Positions 36,940-45,334 of a stretch of DNA of 64,000 nt are shown one piece after another. The stretch comes from Alteromonas lipotrueae. Lineage in GTDB: Bacteria > Pseudomonadota > Gammaproteobacteria > Enterobacterales > Alteromonadaceae. The translations under genes were made by a program, and so were the position numbers. The stretch is from positions 186,001-250,000 of the forward strand of contig NZ_JAESDI010000008.1 of the NCBI RefSeq assembly GCF_019249215.1. The letters run 5' to 3'. Positions within the stretch are counted from its first letter, which is position 1. Every line of letters begins with the position of its first letter. Below the pieces are notes generated by a model. It saw only the letters and a list, made by a program, of their open reading frames with translations, was not told where the DNA came from and searched no databases.

Positions 36940-37797
36940 ATGAGCGACGATAATCCTCACTCTACCAACGGCTCCCAAGGAAAAAGTTGGTTAGACAAAC
37001 TTAAACTTTCTATCTCTGGCGAGCCGAGAAGCAAACAAGAACTGGTTGAAGTTATTACTGAAGCCGAGCAGAACGAAATCATTGATCCCCAAACCCGGGA
37101 GATGATTGAAGGCGTTATAGGTGTCAACGAAATGCGAGTTAGGGATATTATGATCCCCCGCGCGCAGATGACCACCATAGACGTTGAAAAAAATGTCGAT
37201 GAATTCTTACCTGTGGTGTTGGAATCAGCCCACTCCCGCTTCCCCGTTATTAGTGAAGATAAAGATCATATTGAAGGCATATTGCTTGCTAAAGACTTAC
37301 TAAGCTATGCGTTTAATCCAGAAAAAAGTCTTAATTTACGCGATATCTTACGTCCTGCCGTTATTGTGCCGGAAAGTAAGCGTGTAGATGTACTGCTGAA
37401 AGAGTTTCGCCAACAACGCTATCACATGGCCATTGTTGTGGATGAATACGGCGGTGTGTCAGGGCTTGTTACCATTGAAGATATACTAGAGATTATTGTT
37501 GGTGAAATTGAAGACGAATACGATACCGAAGAAGACGGTACCGATGATATTCGCCCACTGAACAAATCGACCTATTCAGTTAAAGCGTTAACGCCCGTTG
37601 ACGAATTTAACGCCTTCTTTGAAACCAAATTCAGCGAAGAAGAAGCTGATACCATTGGCGGTATTGTGCTTAAAGCGTTCGGGCACATGCCTGAAACGAA
37701 CGATGAAGTTACCATTGGTGATATTCACTTTAAGGTAACCAACTCTGATAAACGCCGTCTTATACACCTTAAAGTGTCGGTGGCCTCTCTGGAGTAA
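36940..37797 (+). CDS. ybeX: CBS-domain protein YbeX/CorC
   Basis: This 285-residue cytosolic protein has two CBS domains (about 70-130 and 135-190), opening MIPRAQMTTIDV, and a C-terminal CorC/HlyC domain (about 205-283). It has been linked to magnesium and cobalt efflux and more recently to ribosome assembly. It has no transmembrane segments, unlike other CorB/CorC proteins. A 127-base gap separates it from ybeY, and lnt starts five bases downstream. Confidence 0.95.
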   Translation: MSDDNPHSTNGSQGKSWLDKLKLSISGEPRSKQELVEVITEAEQNEIIDPQTREMIEGVIGVNEMRVRDIMIPRAQMTTIDVEKNVDEFLPVVLESAHSRFPVISEDKDHIEGILLAKDLLSYAFNPEKSLNLRDILRPAVIVPESKRVDVLLKEFRQQRYHMAIVVDEYGGVSGLVTIEDILEIIVGEIEDEYDTEEDGTDDIRPLNKSTYSVKALTPVDEFNAFFETKFSEEEADTIGGIVLKAFGHMPETNDEVTIGDIHFKVTNSDKRRLIHLKVSVASLE

Positions 37798-37802
37798 CTC
37801 CG

Positions 37803-39311
37803 TTGAAACGGTTCATTCCTTATTTACTGCTTTTACTAAGCGGCGCTAGCTTAACGCTGGCGTTTGCGCCCTTTGGTATCTGGCCACTTGTTATTCCCGC
37901 TTTTGCGTTAGGAATTAGGCAAGTTATTAAACTTCCACATCGCCCTTTTTTAGCTGGCTGGGTATTTGGGCTAGGCTGGTTTGGTGCGGGCATCAGTTGG
38001 GTACACGTGAGCATTGCTGATTTCGGTGGCTTACCGCTGGTTGCATCCATAGGCCTTATGGTTTTGCTGTGTAGTTACCTTGCGTTGTTCCCGGCCCTTG
38101 CCTTTAAGCTTACCGCTCGCTATTTCCCTCATCGGCTTTGGCCATTAGCTTTGCCTTTTTTCTGGGTATTCGCAGAATGGTTGCGCAGTTGGTTACTAAG
38201 CGGTTTTCCCTGGCTGTCGTTAGGCTATAGCCAAATTGATAGCCCCCTAGTGGGTTGGGCACCCATATTAGGTGAAACCGGCATAACGGCCTTGCTGGTT
38301 ATCGGTGCGAGCTTGTTTGCCGTGTCGCGTACTAAACGGCATTTCACCGGCGCTGTTGTGGTTAGCTTAGCTTTGTATATTAGCGGGTTCACTGCCAATC
38401 AGCATTCATGGGTTGCGCCTAAACGGCAGTATAACGTCGCGATGGCGCAGGGTAATATTGCACAGTCTTTGCGATGGGTGCCGGAGCAAGATGCCCCCAC
38501 CATGAACCGTTATTTAAGCCTTACGGAACCGCTGTGGGATAACGACCTGGTAATTTGGCCTGAGGCCGCTGTACCAAAACTAGAGCCACTTGCATTAGAT
38601 TATTTAACTCAAGTTAATGCCCGCGCCTTTGCTGAAAACACAGCCCTTATCACAGGGATTGTTAATTATAATTGGGAAACCGATGAAGCATGGAATAATT
38701 TGATTGTACTGGGTAAAAGAACACCCGATGCTACAACACCAGATTATCAGTATTTCCACAACAATCGCTTTGCTAAACACCACTTGCTACCCATTGGTGA
38801 GTTCGTCCCTTTTGAAGATTGGTTGCGCCCCTTAGCGCCCTTGTTTGATTTACCCATGTCTTCCTTTGCAAGAGGTGATTTTCAGCAAGCTAATCTTGTT
38901 GCCAACGGTATCCATTTGGCGCCGGCAATATGCTTTGAAATTGCCTTCCCAAGGCAAGTGGCGGCGAATATTTATAACGCCACCGACATGATTATTACGG
39001 TCAGTAACGATGCCTGGTTTGGCCATTCTCATGGCCCAGCTCAGCATTTAGAAATTGCTCGAATGCGTGCCGTCGAATTTGGCCGCCCAGTAGTGCGTGC
39101 GACCAATAATGGCGTAACTGCCTTTATTGATCACAAAGGCAATATAACTGCACGGTTACCTCAATTTGAAGCGGCCAGTTTAACTGCTCCTGTGTTGGCG
39201 ACCTCTGGTTTAACGCCCTATTACCTGATTCAAGATATAGGCGTATGGGTGCTGGTATTAGTATTTTTCGTCATTGCCCTTTGGTTAAGGAAACGTGCTA
39301 AGGCTTGGTAG
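37803..39311 (+). CDS. lnt: Apolipoprotein N-acyltransferase
   Basis: Lnt transfers a third fatty acid from phospholipid to the N-terminal cysteine of lipoproteins, the last step before Lol sorting. The 502-residue protein has several N-terminal transmembrane helices (about 5-205) and a periplasmic nitrilase-like domain (about 220-470). The catalytic Glu is in WPEAAVPKLE, the Lys in NNRFAKHHLLP and the Cys in APAICFEIAFP. The TTG start has GGAG eight bases upstream. It ends the miaB operon. Confidence 0.95.
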   Translation: MKRFIPYLLLLLSGASLTLAFAPFGIWPLVIPAFALGIRQVIKLPHRPFLAGWVFGLGWFGAGISWVHVSIADFGGLPLVASIGLMVLLCSYLALFPALAFKLTARYFPHRLWPLALPFFWVFAEWLRSWLLSGFPWLSLGYSQIDSPLVGWAPILGETGITALLVIGASLFAVSRTKRHFTGAVVVSLALYISGFTANQHSWVAPKRQYNVAMAQGNIAQSLRWVPEQDAPTMNRYLSLTEPLWDNDLVIWPEAAVPKLEPLALDYLTQVNARAFAENTALITGIVNYNWETDEAWNNLIVLGKRTPDATTPDYQYFHNNRFAKHHLLPIGEFVPFEDWLRPLAPLFDLPMSSFARGDFQQANLVANGIHLAPAICFEIAFPRQVAANIYNATDMIITVSNDAWFGHSHGPAQHLEIARMRAVEFGRPVVRATNNGVTAFIDHKGNITARLPQFEAASLTAPVLATSGLTPYYLIQDIGVWVLVLVFFVIALWLRKRAKAW

Positions 39312-39387
39312 CCAAGCCACGCTTTAATAAACAGGTTTGATTAATTCGACAAGTTAAACTTAGTTGACGAACTAAAATTTAACCATA

Positions 39388-39414
39388 AAAAACGGCGCAT
39401 GATGCGCCGTTTTT
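39388..39414. terminator. Terminator between lnt and pta
   Basis: The 13-bp arms AAAAACGGCGCAT and ATGCGCCGTTTTT enclose a single base, with T residues following. It is usable from both directions between the convergent genes. Confidence 0.88.
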
Positions 39415-39504
39415 GTACGTGTAACTATCAAATTTTTATAGTCATAATTTACGATAGCGTTAAGCTAATTGATACAGCCTTGAGCCAGCTTAAACAGCCC
39501 CTAA

Positions 39505-41640
39505 CTAATTCGCAGCCTGAATAGCAGTTAATGCAATAGTAAACACAATATCATCCACCAATGCCCCACGGCTTAAGTCATTGACTGGCTTGCGCATGCC
39601 TTGCAACATTGGCCCAATACACACCAAATCAAAACTACGCTGTACCGCTTTGTAAGTGGTGTTCCCGGTGTTTAAGTCTGGGAATACAAATACATTAGCT
39701 TTACCCGCAACAGGGCTATTTGGTGCTTTACTGCGCCCTACGCTTTCTATAGCAGCGGCATCGTATTGAAGCGGTCCATCAATTAATAAGTCAGGGCGAA
39801 GCTTTTGTGCAATCTCGGTAGCTTCACGCACTTTTTCAACATCACTACCAGCACCTGATGTGCCGGTAGAATAACTGATCATGGCCACTCTTGGTTCAAT
39901 GCCAAACATCTGTGCCGACGTGGCAGACTGAATAGCAATATCCGCCAGCTGCTGGGCGTTAGGGTCTGGATTAATAGCACAGTCACCATAAACCAAGACT
40001 TGGTCTGGCAATAACATGAAAAATACCGACGAAACTAACGATGCATTTTCTGCTGTTTTAATTAACTGCAATGCGGGGCGAATGGTATTTGCTGTAGTGT
40101 GAACGGCGCCAGATACCAAGCCATCAACATCACCTTGCTGCAACATCATAGTACCTAGGGTAACGTTGTCTTGTAGCAACTCACGAGCAACCACATCGGT
40201 AACCCCCTTGTGACCGCGAAGCTTCACTAACCCTGCCACATAATCTTCTTGTATGGCAGCAGGTGAAACAATTTCAACACCATCGCCCAGCACCACGCCT
40301 TGTTGCTGTGCCACACGTTGAATTTCGTTTTCATCACCTATAAGCACAGGGCGCGCTAGCCCACGTTTAGCACAAATGGCTGCCGCGGCTACAGTGCGCG
40401 GTTCATTACCTTCAGGTAATACCACACGCTTGTTAACTTGGCGCGCACGATTAGTCAGATAATAGCGAAATGCAGACGGAGAAAGTTTCTTTTGACGAGA
40501 TACTTTTTCGGTAAGTGAAGATACCCATTTAGCATCTAAACTTTCTGCCGCGTGTACCATCACTTTTTCGATACGTTGACTATCATCCACCGGCACTTCC
40601 TGATTGAACGCGTGCAGGTTCTGTGCGGTTTGCCACGTATTAGTATTTACCAGCATGACAGGCAAGCCGGTTTCCAGAGCCTGGCTGCATAAATGCTTTA
40701 TGTTTTCATCTGGCTGGTAGCCGCCAGTTAATAACAATGCGCCTAACTTAGTGCCATTTAATGCCGCTAAGCAACAAGAAACAAATACATCGCCTCTATC
40801 ACCAGACATCACTTGCAGTGCACCTGGCTTTAAGGTGTGTGTCATATTGTGAATTTCACGGGCAGCAAAGGTAACACTACTTAATCGACGTGAAGCAATA
40901 TTGCCTTCGTTAATTAACGTGGCATTTAAGTGCTTGGCAATGTCGATAGCACGAGGAGACATTAGCTCGGCATTCCAATCGATATTTCCTAGCAGGTTCA
41001 AGCCTTTTGCAAATATAGGCAGTTCACGCAGCGCTTTGCTTCGGGTTTCATCGTGTTCAGGCGCTTCCAGCACACTTAAATCAGTACGTAGCTGACCGTG
41101 TTCGTCGTACGGTGCGTTAACTTTATTAAAAATGCAGCCCACTACCTTTTTACTTTTGTGGCCGCCGTAAGCGTCTACCACAATTTCAAGGCGATGGTTA
41201 ATATCCACAGGATCATCATTTCCTGGTACGCAGACAAACACGATGTCGGCATCTAACGCACGACTAATTTCAAGATTTAAACGCTCTGCGTAAGGGTGAT
41301 GGCGAGTTGTCACCAAGCCTTCGATTACTGCCACGGCATCGGCTTCTTGATTCGCTTCAAAGCGCTCTATAATCTCTTCAAGTAATTCATCAGTATTGTC
41401 GCTACTGATCATTCGCTCTACTACGTTCAAATCGAATGGCGCTATAGGCTTAACACTACAGTGGTGACTAATAATAGCGGTTGAGCGCTCTTCACCGGTG
41501 TCGCCTCTTCGAGGCTGTGCTACAGGTTTAAAGAAATTCAGTTTAATGGCTTGTTCTTCTAATGCACGAACGAGCCCAATGCTGACAGTAGTTAACCCTA
41601 CGCTTGTGCCAACAGGGATCAGCATAATACGGCGTGACAT
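39505..41640 (-). CDS. pta: Phosphate acetyltransferase
   Basis: Pta interconverts acetyl-CoA and acetyl phosphate. The 711-residue form has an N-terminal P-loop-like regulatory domain ([20 protein letters not shown]), a DRTGG domain, and a C-terminal PTA_PTB domain (about 380-705) with the usual [12 protein letters not shown] segment. Length is close to E. coli (714). ackA lies 38 bases upstream on the same strand, so both make one operon. Confidence 0.96.
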   Translation of the reverse strand: MSRRIMLIPVGTSVGLTTVSIGLVRALEEQAIKLNFFKPVAQPRRGDTGEERSTAIISHHCSVKPIAPFDLNVVERMISSDNTDELLEEIIERFEANQEADAVAVIEGLVTTRHHPYAERLNLEISRALDADIVFVCVPGNDDPVDINHRLEIVVDAYGGHKSKKVVGCIFNKVNAPYDEHGQLRTDLSVLEAPEHDETRSKALRELPIFAKGLNLLGNIDWNAELMSPRAIDIAKHLNATLINEGNIASRRLSSVTFAAREIHNMTHTLKPGALQVMSGDRGDVFVSCCLAALNGTKLGALLLTGGYQPDENIKHLCSQALETGLPVMLVNTNTWQTAQNLHAFNQEVPVDDSQRIEKVMVHAAESLDAKWVSSLTEKVSRQKKLSPSAFRYYLTNRARQVNKRVVLPEGNEPRTVAAAAICAKRGLARPVLIGDENEIQRVAQQQGVVLGDGVEIVSPAAIQEDYVAGLVKLRGHKGVTDVVARELLQDNVTLGTMMLQQGDVDGLVSGAVHTTANTIRPALQLIKTAENASLVSSVFFMLLPDQVLVYGDCAINPDPNAQQLADIAIQSATSAQMFGIEPRVAMISYSTGTSGAGSDVEKVREATEIAQKLRPDLLIDGPLQYDAAAIESVGRSKAPNSPVAGKANVFVFPDLNTGNTTYKAVQRSFDLVCIGPMLQGMRKPVNDLSRGALVDDIVFTIALTAIQAAN

Positions 41641-41678
41641 AGTTGCTCCTAAAGCAAAGACAATTTACGCGAAAAAAC

Positions 41679-42860
41679 CTAAGCGAATTTCGCAGCTTCG
41701 GCGGCGATAACCCACTCTTCATTAGTGGGTACGATTAAAACAGGTTTTGTGGATGACGAAGTCGCTATGTTTCCTTTTGCACCAAAGCGCATAGCTTGGT
41801 TGTTTTGATCATCAATGGTAAAACCAAGATGGGAAAAATACCTCATGGTAATTGCACGAATATACGATGAATTTTCACCAATGCCACCTGTAAACACCAC
41901 AGCATCTAATGACGGCACTGCTATCATGTAGCTAGATATATACTTGGCTAAGCGATAGCAGAACATTTCGAGGGCTAATAATGCGCCTTCGTGCCCCGCT
42001 TCTGCCGCTTCTTCTAGCGTACGGCAATCGTTGCTTAACCCGGAAATACCCGCCAACCCAGACTCTTTGTTAATCAATGAATTGATTTCAGCAGCAGACT
42101 TACCTAGCTTTTCTTGCAAAGTCCCTGGCAGGCTGGGGTCGATATCACCGCAGCGCGTGCCCATCATCAAACCTTCAAGGGGCGTAAACCCCATACTGGT
42201 ATCTACCGCTACACCCTTTTCAATAGCGGTAACACTGCAACCATTTCCTAAGTGAGCACTAATAATACTGGTTTGTTCAACAGGCTTACTAAGCAATTGC
42301 GCAGTGCTATCTAGAATGAACTTGTGGCTAGTGCCATGGAAACCATATTTACGCACACCGTGCTGCTCGTACAAGGCCTTGGGTAGCGCATACATATAGG
42401 CACGTTTTGGCATTTGTTGGAAAAAAGAGGTATCGAACACGATGACATGAGGTAACGCTGGATACGCGGCTTGAGCAGTGGTAATCCCCTTCAAGTTCGC
42501 TAGATTATGCAACGGCGCCATACTGGCATATTCCTCTACAGAGGCTAATACGCCATCGTCGACTAACGCAGCTTCTTTGAACCGCTCACCACCGTGGACT
42601 ACTCGATGTCCCAACGCTATTGGCTTAACGCCGGTACTGGTGACTATGTTCTGAATTGCCGCTAACGCTTCTGCATGAGACGCATTACTAGGTAGGGAGT
42701 GCTGTTCTTTTTGCCCGTTTAATTTAAACGATAATCTAGCATCATCATTTCCTAGGCTTTCAGCAATACCACTTAACCCAGCCTCACCTGTGTCGGCGTC
42801 GATAATGGCAAATTTTACTGACGAACTACCACAATTTAAAACAATAACTTCTTTTTTCAT
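41679..42860 (-). CDS. ackA: Acetate kinase
   Basis: AckA transfers phosphate between acetyl phosphate and ADP, giving ATP in acetate production. The 393-residue protein has NCGSSSVKF, HRVVHGGERF, FDTSFFQQMP, GTRCGDIDP and FTGGIGENSS. It is first in the ackA-pta pair. The upstream 500-base region (to ibpA) must hold its promoter. Confidence 0.97.
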   Translation of the reverse strand: MKKEVIVLNCGSSSVKFAIIDADTGEAGLSGIAESLGNDDARLSFKLNGQKEQHSLPSNASHAEALAAIQNIVTSTGVKPIALGHRVVHGGERFKEAALVDDGVLASVEEYASMAPLHNLANLKGITTAQAAYPALPHVIVFDTSFFQQMPKRAYMYALPKALYEQHGVRKYGFHGTSHKFILDSTAQLLSKPVEQTSIISAHLGNGCSVTAIEKGVAVDTSMGFTPLEGLMMGTRCGDIDPSLPGTLQEKLGKSAAEINSLINKESGLAGISGLSNDCRTLEEAAEAGHEGALLALEMFCYRLAKYISSYMIAVPSLDAVVFTGGIGENSSYIRAITMRYFSHLGFTIDDQNNQAMRFGAKGNIATSSSTKPVLIVPTNEEWVIAAEAAKFA

Positions 42861-42880
42861 TCGATTTCTTGAGTTTGATT

Positions 42881-43255
42881 AAGTGACAAAAAGAACGCTA
42901 AGTGTAGCATTTACGTACATAAATGCTTACTTAATACTCTTTCAAGTAGAGTCTCATAATACTATCCCACACCACCCAAATACAATTAATTATCATTTAG
43001 TTCAGTATGCGTTAAACGTTATGCGAATCTATTTTCGCTACAAAAACTTTATTGATTTGATAGAACGCTAAATAGGAAGGGACAAAAACAAGGAGAGGTA
43101 AATAATTGTCGACACCTAAAACAATAGACTTTAATAATAAAAATTCGGTCGCACTTTAATAGTTCCGGTAATTAAGACTGTTACGTGTTAGAAGCCGGAA
43201 AAATCAGGGGGCTTTTACGTTTCAAAATAAAATTTAAAATTTTTTGAAAAAAAAC
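42881..43255. other. Intergenic region between ackA and ibpA
   Basis: About 375 AT-rich bases lie here. A frame of 62 codons starts near the left end but has no ribosome-binding site and an unlikely composition. Farther right, AAGGAGAGG followed ten bases later by TTG opens a 17-codon peptide (MSTPKTIDFN...), possible but unsupported. Arms TTCCGG and CCGGAA with a long loop follow. I assign nothing firmly. Confidence 0.4.
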
Positions 43256-43283
43256 CTTGAAAAGAATTTGAGCCACCCTATAT
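43256..43283 (+). promoter_or_regulatory. Sigma-32 heat-shock promoter of ibpA
   Basis: CTTGAAA matches the -35 consensus exactly and is followed after 13 bases by CCCTATAT, close to the CCCCATnT -10 element. The position gives a leader of about 90 bases before ibpA. Confidence 0.8.
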
Positions 43284-43289
43284 CTATTA

Positions 43290-43377
43290 TGTCGACGCTG
43301 AAAGCTCAGGTTGACAACACCGCCGCCGAATAGTCGGGGCGAATTATTTTTAACATATTGCTAAATTAATAGGATAT
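43290..43377 (+). promoter_or_regulatory. ROSE-like RNA thermometer in the ibpA leader
   Basis: Three hairpins follow one another. The first spans about 43290-43316 (arms TGTCGAC-G-CTGA and TCAGGTTGACA with one bulged G). The second spans 43321-43341 (CGCC-G-CCGA and TCGGGGCG). In the third, ATATTGCT (43355-43362) pairs with AGGATAT (43371-43377), covering the Shine-Dalgarno AGGA. The third has the ROSE hallmark: a U-U-G-C-U anti-SD with a bulged G opposite the SD. Melting would free ribosome access on heat shock. Confidence 0.8.
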
Positions 43378-43381
43378 GACT

Positions 43382-43825
43382 ATGCGTACTATCGATCTAT
43401 CTCCACTTTACCGTTCATTTATTGGTTCTGACCACTTAGCTTCATTAGTTGATGCTGCGTCTCGTGCTGAAAAACAAAGTACTTACCCCCCTTACAACAT
43501 TGAATTGCTTGGCGATGACAAATATCGTGTCACTATGGCAATAGCGGGGTTCAGTAAAGATGACGTGTCCATTGAGGTTCAAGAAAACACCCTAGTAATA
43601 ACGGGCACACGTAAGCCGGAAGAAAAAGAATCCGCCGAACGTAAGTTTCTTCATAAAGGAATATCCGAGCGTAATTTCGAAAGGAAGTTTCAGCTTGGCG
43701 ACCATGTGAAGGTGTTAGCCGCTGATATGGAAAATGGGTTACTGCACATCGATATGGAGCGTGTCATACCCGAAGCTAAAAAACCTCGTCAAATTGAGAT
43801 TGGTTCACGATTAATAGAGAGTTAA
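43382..43825 (+). CDS. ibpA: Small heat-shock protein IbpA (Hsp20)
   Basis: This 147-residue alpha-crystallin-domain chaperone binds unfolding proteins and keeps them refoldable. The N-terminal motif MRTIDLSPLYRSFIG and the domain sequence YNIELLGDDKYRVTMAIAGF, with C-terminal ERVIPEAKKPRQIEI, match the E. coli IbpA pattern. The ATG two codons into the longer frame was chosen because the upstream ATG is only one base from AGGA, while this one is seven. A terminator follows. It is controlled by a heat-shock promoter and an RNA thermometer. Confidence 0.95.
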   Translation: MRTIDLSPLYRSFIGSDHLASLVDAASRAEKQSTYPPYNIELLGDDKYRVTMAIAGFSKDDVSIEVQENTLVITGTRKPEEKESAERKFLHKGISERNFERKFQLGDHVKVLAADMENGLLHIDMERVIPEAKKPRQIEIGSRLIES

Positions 43826-43860
43826 ACAAGGCTTTTAAAAATCGTTTCCCTGATTTTGGA

Positions 43861-43884
43861 CGGCGCTGAAAAGCGCCGTTTTTT
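43861..43884 (+). terminator. Intrinsic terminator after ibpA
   Basis: The arms CGGCGCT and AGCGCCG with a GAAA tetraloop are followed by six T. Confidence 0.92.
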
Positions 43885-43923
43885 CGTTTATACAGTGTGT
43901 AAAAAATAGGTTATTGGTAAGAT

Positions 43924-44313
43924 TTATTCGGTAAGATTTATTGTATAATTTGCTTTACCGCCTTCAGCAGACTCGAACGTCCCTGAAATATCACAGTTAG
44001 ATAGTTCACCCGTTGCACTGCCATCAATCGATGAGAAGTTGCTGCTGGCAATGCCATTTTCAAATTTTCCATCGTGTTTAAACGAAATTGTGCCTCGACG
44101 ACCGTCTATAACCCCTACAAAACTCTCGAATCCAACGAATAGTGCCAACATTGATGTCTGATACGACATGAGAAATTCAACGTCGCTTTGCCCCGCCATG
44201 CTGCCTTCATAAGCTTGCGTAATGCTAGCATGGGTTTGCTTAACACCTTCTCGTTTTTCACTTAGTATATTTTCATCCCACCCCGTAATGGAAAATTGCC
44301 CATTGCAGTTCAT
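43924..44313 (-). CDS. DUF3224 family protein
   Basis: This 129-residue beta-barrel-like protein opens MNCNGQFSITGWDEN and carries the DUF3224 layout (SITQAYEGSMAG, VEFLMSYQ, FVGFESFVGVIDGRRGTISFKHDG). Its function is unknown. The ATG was placed where GGAG lies seven bases upstream; a start 11 codons earlier adds non-family residues. It is convergent with ibpA and appears monocistronic. Confidence 0.78.
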   Translation of the reverse strand: MNCNGQFSITGWDENILSEKREGVKQTHASITQAYEGSMAGQSDVEFLMSYQTSMLALFVGFESFVGVIDGRRGTISFKHDGKFENGIASSNFSSIDGSATGELSNCDISGTFESAEGGKANYTINLTE

Positions 44314-44416
44314 TGTTTGCTCCAAAGAAAAAGTGTGGTCACACAATACAAGTGAGTTCGATGCCGTTCAACATAAAATTGTTACACTCTGTTACAGTCA
44401 ATAATCAGGCTGTTAA

Positions 44417-44962
44417 CTAAATAAACCCTTTTAAACGGGCAAGTCCGAACGCATTGCAGGTAGATGCATCTTTAATAGTGCCTTCAGTTATCATAGATTC
44501 TAATTCTTTAAAATGCACAGGTATGATTTTTAAATCCTCTTCCTCTATATCTAGCTTTTGCTCGCCCTGCGTTAACCCTTTCGCAACGAATATATGATAC
44601 CCCTGATTACAAAAGCCATAGGCAAGGTATTGAAAACCAACGTAATGCATTTCGTTGGCTGTAAACCCCGTTTCTTCTTTTAATTCGCCGGCGGCTAACA
44701 CTTTCGGGTCGGCATCCGGGTTATCTTCCCAGGCACCTTGCGGAAATTCTAGCAATCGCTGCTCTACCGTATACCGGTATTGTTCAACCAAATAAACAAT
44801 ATCACCATCGATGGGAAGAATAATCGCAAAGTCTGGCTTTTCAACAACACCATAAATACCTTCGTTCCCACTAGCACGACGAATTTTATCTTCACGTACT
44901 TTTAGCCACTTATTTTCGTAAACCACTTTCGACGAAAGCGTTTCAATATCCTTATCCGACAT
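44417..44962 (-). CDS. NUDIX hydrolase, ADP-ribose pyrophosphatase-like
   Basis: This 181-residue Nudix protein resembles NudF/ADP-ribose pyrophosphatases, hydrolysing nucleoside-diphosphate-linked substrates. The core of the box, AAGELKEETGF, is intact at the two catalytic glutamates. The upstream part is loose: Gly replaces the usual Arg and an extra stretch (EDNPDADPK) is inserted. This degeneracy is common in NudF-like members. It stands alone on the minus strand. Confidence 0.83.
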   Translation of the reverse strand: MSDKDIETLSSKVVYENKWLKVREDKIRRASGNEGIYGVVEKPDFAIILPIDGDIVYLVEQYRYTVEQRLLEFPQGAWEDNPDADPKVLAAGELKEETGFTANEMHYVGFQYLAYGFCNQGYHIFVAKGLTQGEQKLDIEEEDLKIIPVHFKELESMITEGTIKDASTCNAFGLARLKGFI

Positions 44963-45051
44963 AATAGCGCCTTTCAGTAAGTCTTAAAAAACTCAGTGTA
45001 CAAGCGCCTATACCAAGGAGCAACTCCGTCCACCTACGAATTAACTATAGG

Positions 45052-45143
45052 TTGGACAGTCATTCAAAATAAACTGAAGAGGTTAGGTAATTAGATAAGA
45101 GGCACAGATAGTTAGCAGATAGAAGCAGATAGGACAGTCACAC
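45052..45143. repeat. Direct copies of a TTGGACAG-type motif
   Basis: TTGGACAGTCAT and AGGACAGTCACAC lie 79 bases apart in the 372-base gap between the Nudix gene and the large membrane-protein gene. The same core recurs at several other intergenic sites in the window. I see no other gene-like signal in this gap. Confidence 0.55.
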
Positions 45144-45227
45144 AAATATGCGTCATTTTAAGCTAAATAAGCAGGTTTAACGACGTAGATAAAATAGGAT
45201 TAGAGGGTGGAATATAAGTTGTAAAAA

Positions 45228-45273
45228 ATTGGACACACACTGATGTTCATCAAAATTAATGTGTGTGTCCAAT
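45228..45273. terminator. Long hairpin beyond the large membrane-protein gene
   Basis: The perfect 13-bp arms ATTGGACACACAC and GTGTGTGTCCAAT surround a 20-base loop. It is about 60 bases past the stop of the minus-strand membrane-protein gene. On that strand an A/T-rich, T-containing tract follows, so termination is plausible. The arms belong to the TTGGACA motif family. Confidence 0.6.
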
Positions 45274-45334
45274 ATACGTTTTCTATAAATACATTCGATA
45301 TCTAAATAAAGTAAATAGTGACAAAGCCTAACTT

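Noticed and set aside
42883..43071. 62-codon frame between ackA and ibpA
   Set aside because: It begins at a GTG without a Shine-Dalgarno, has no helix or domain pattern and lies in AT-rich DNA.
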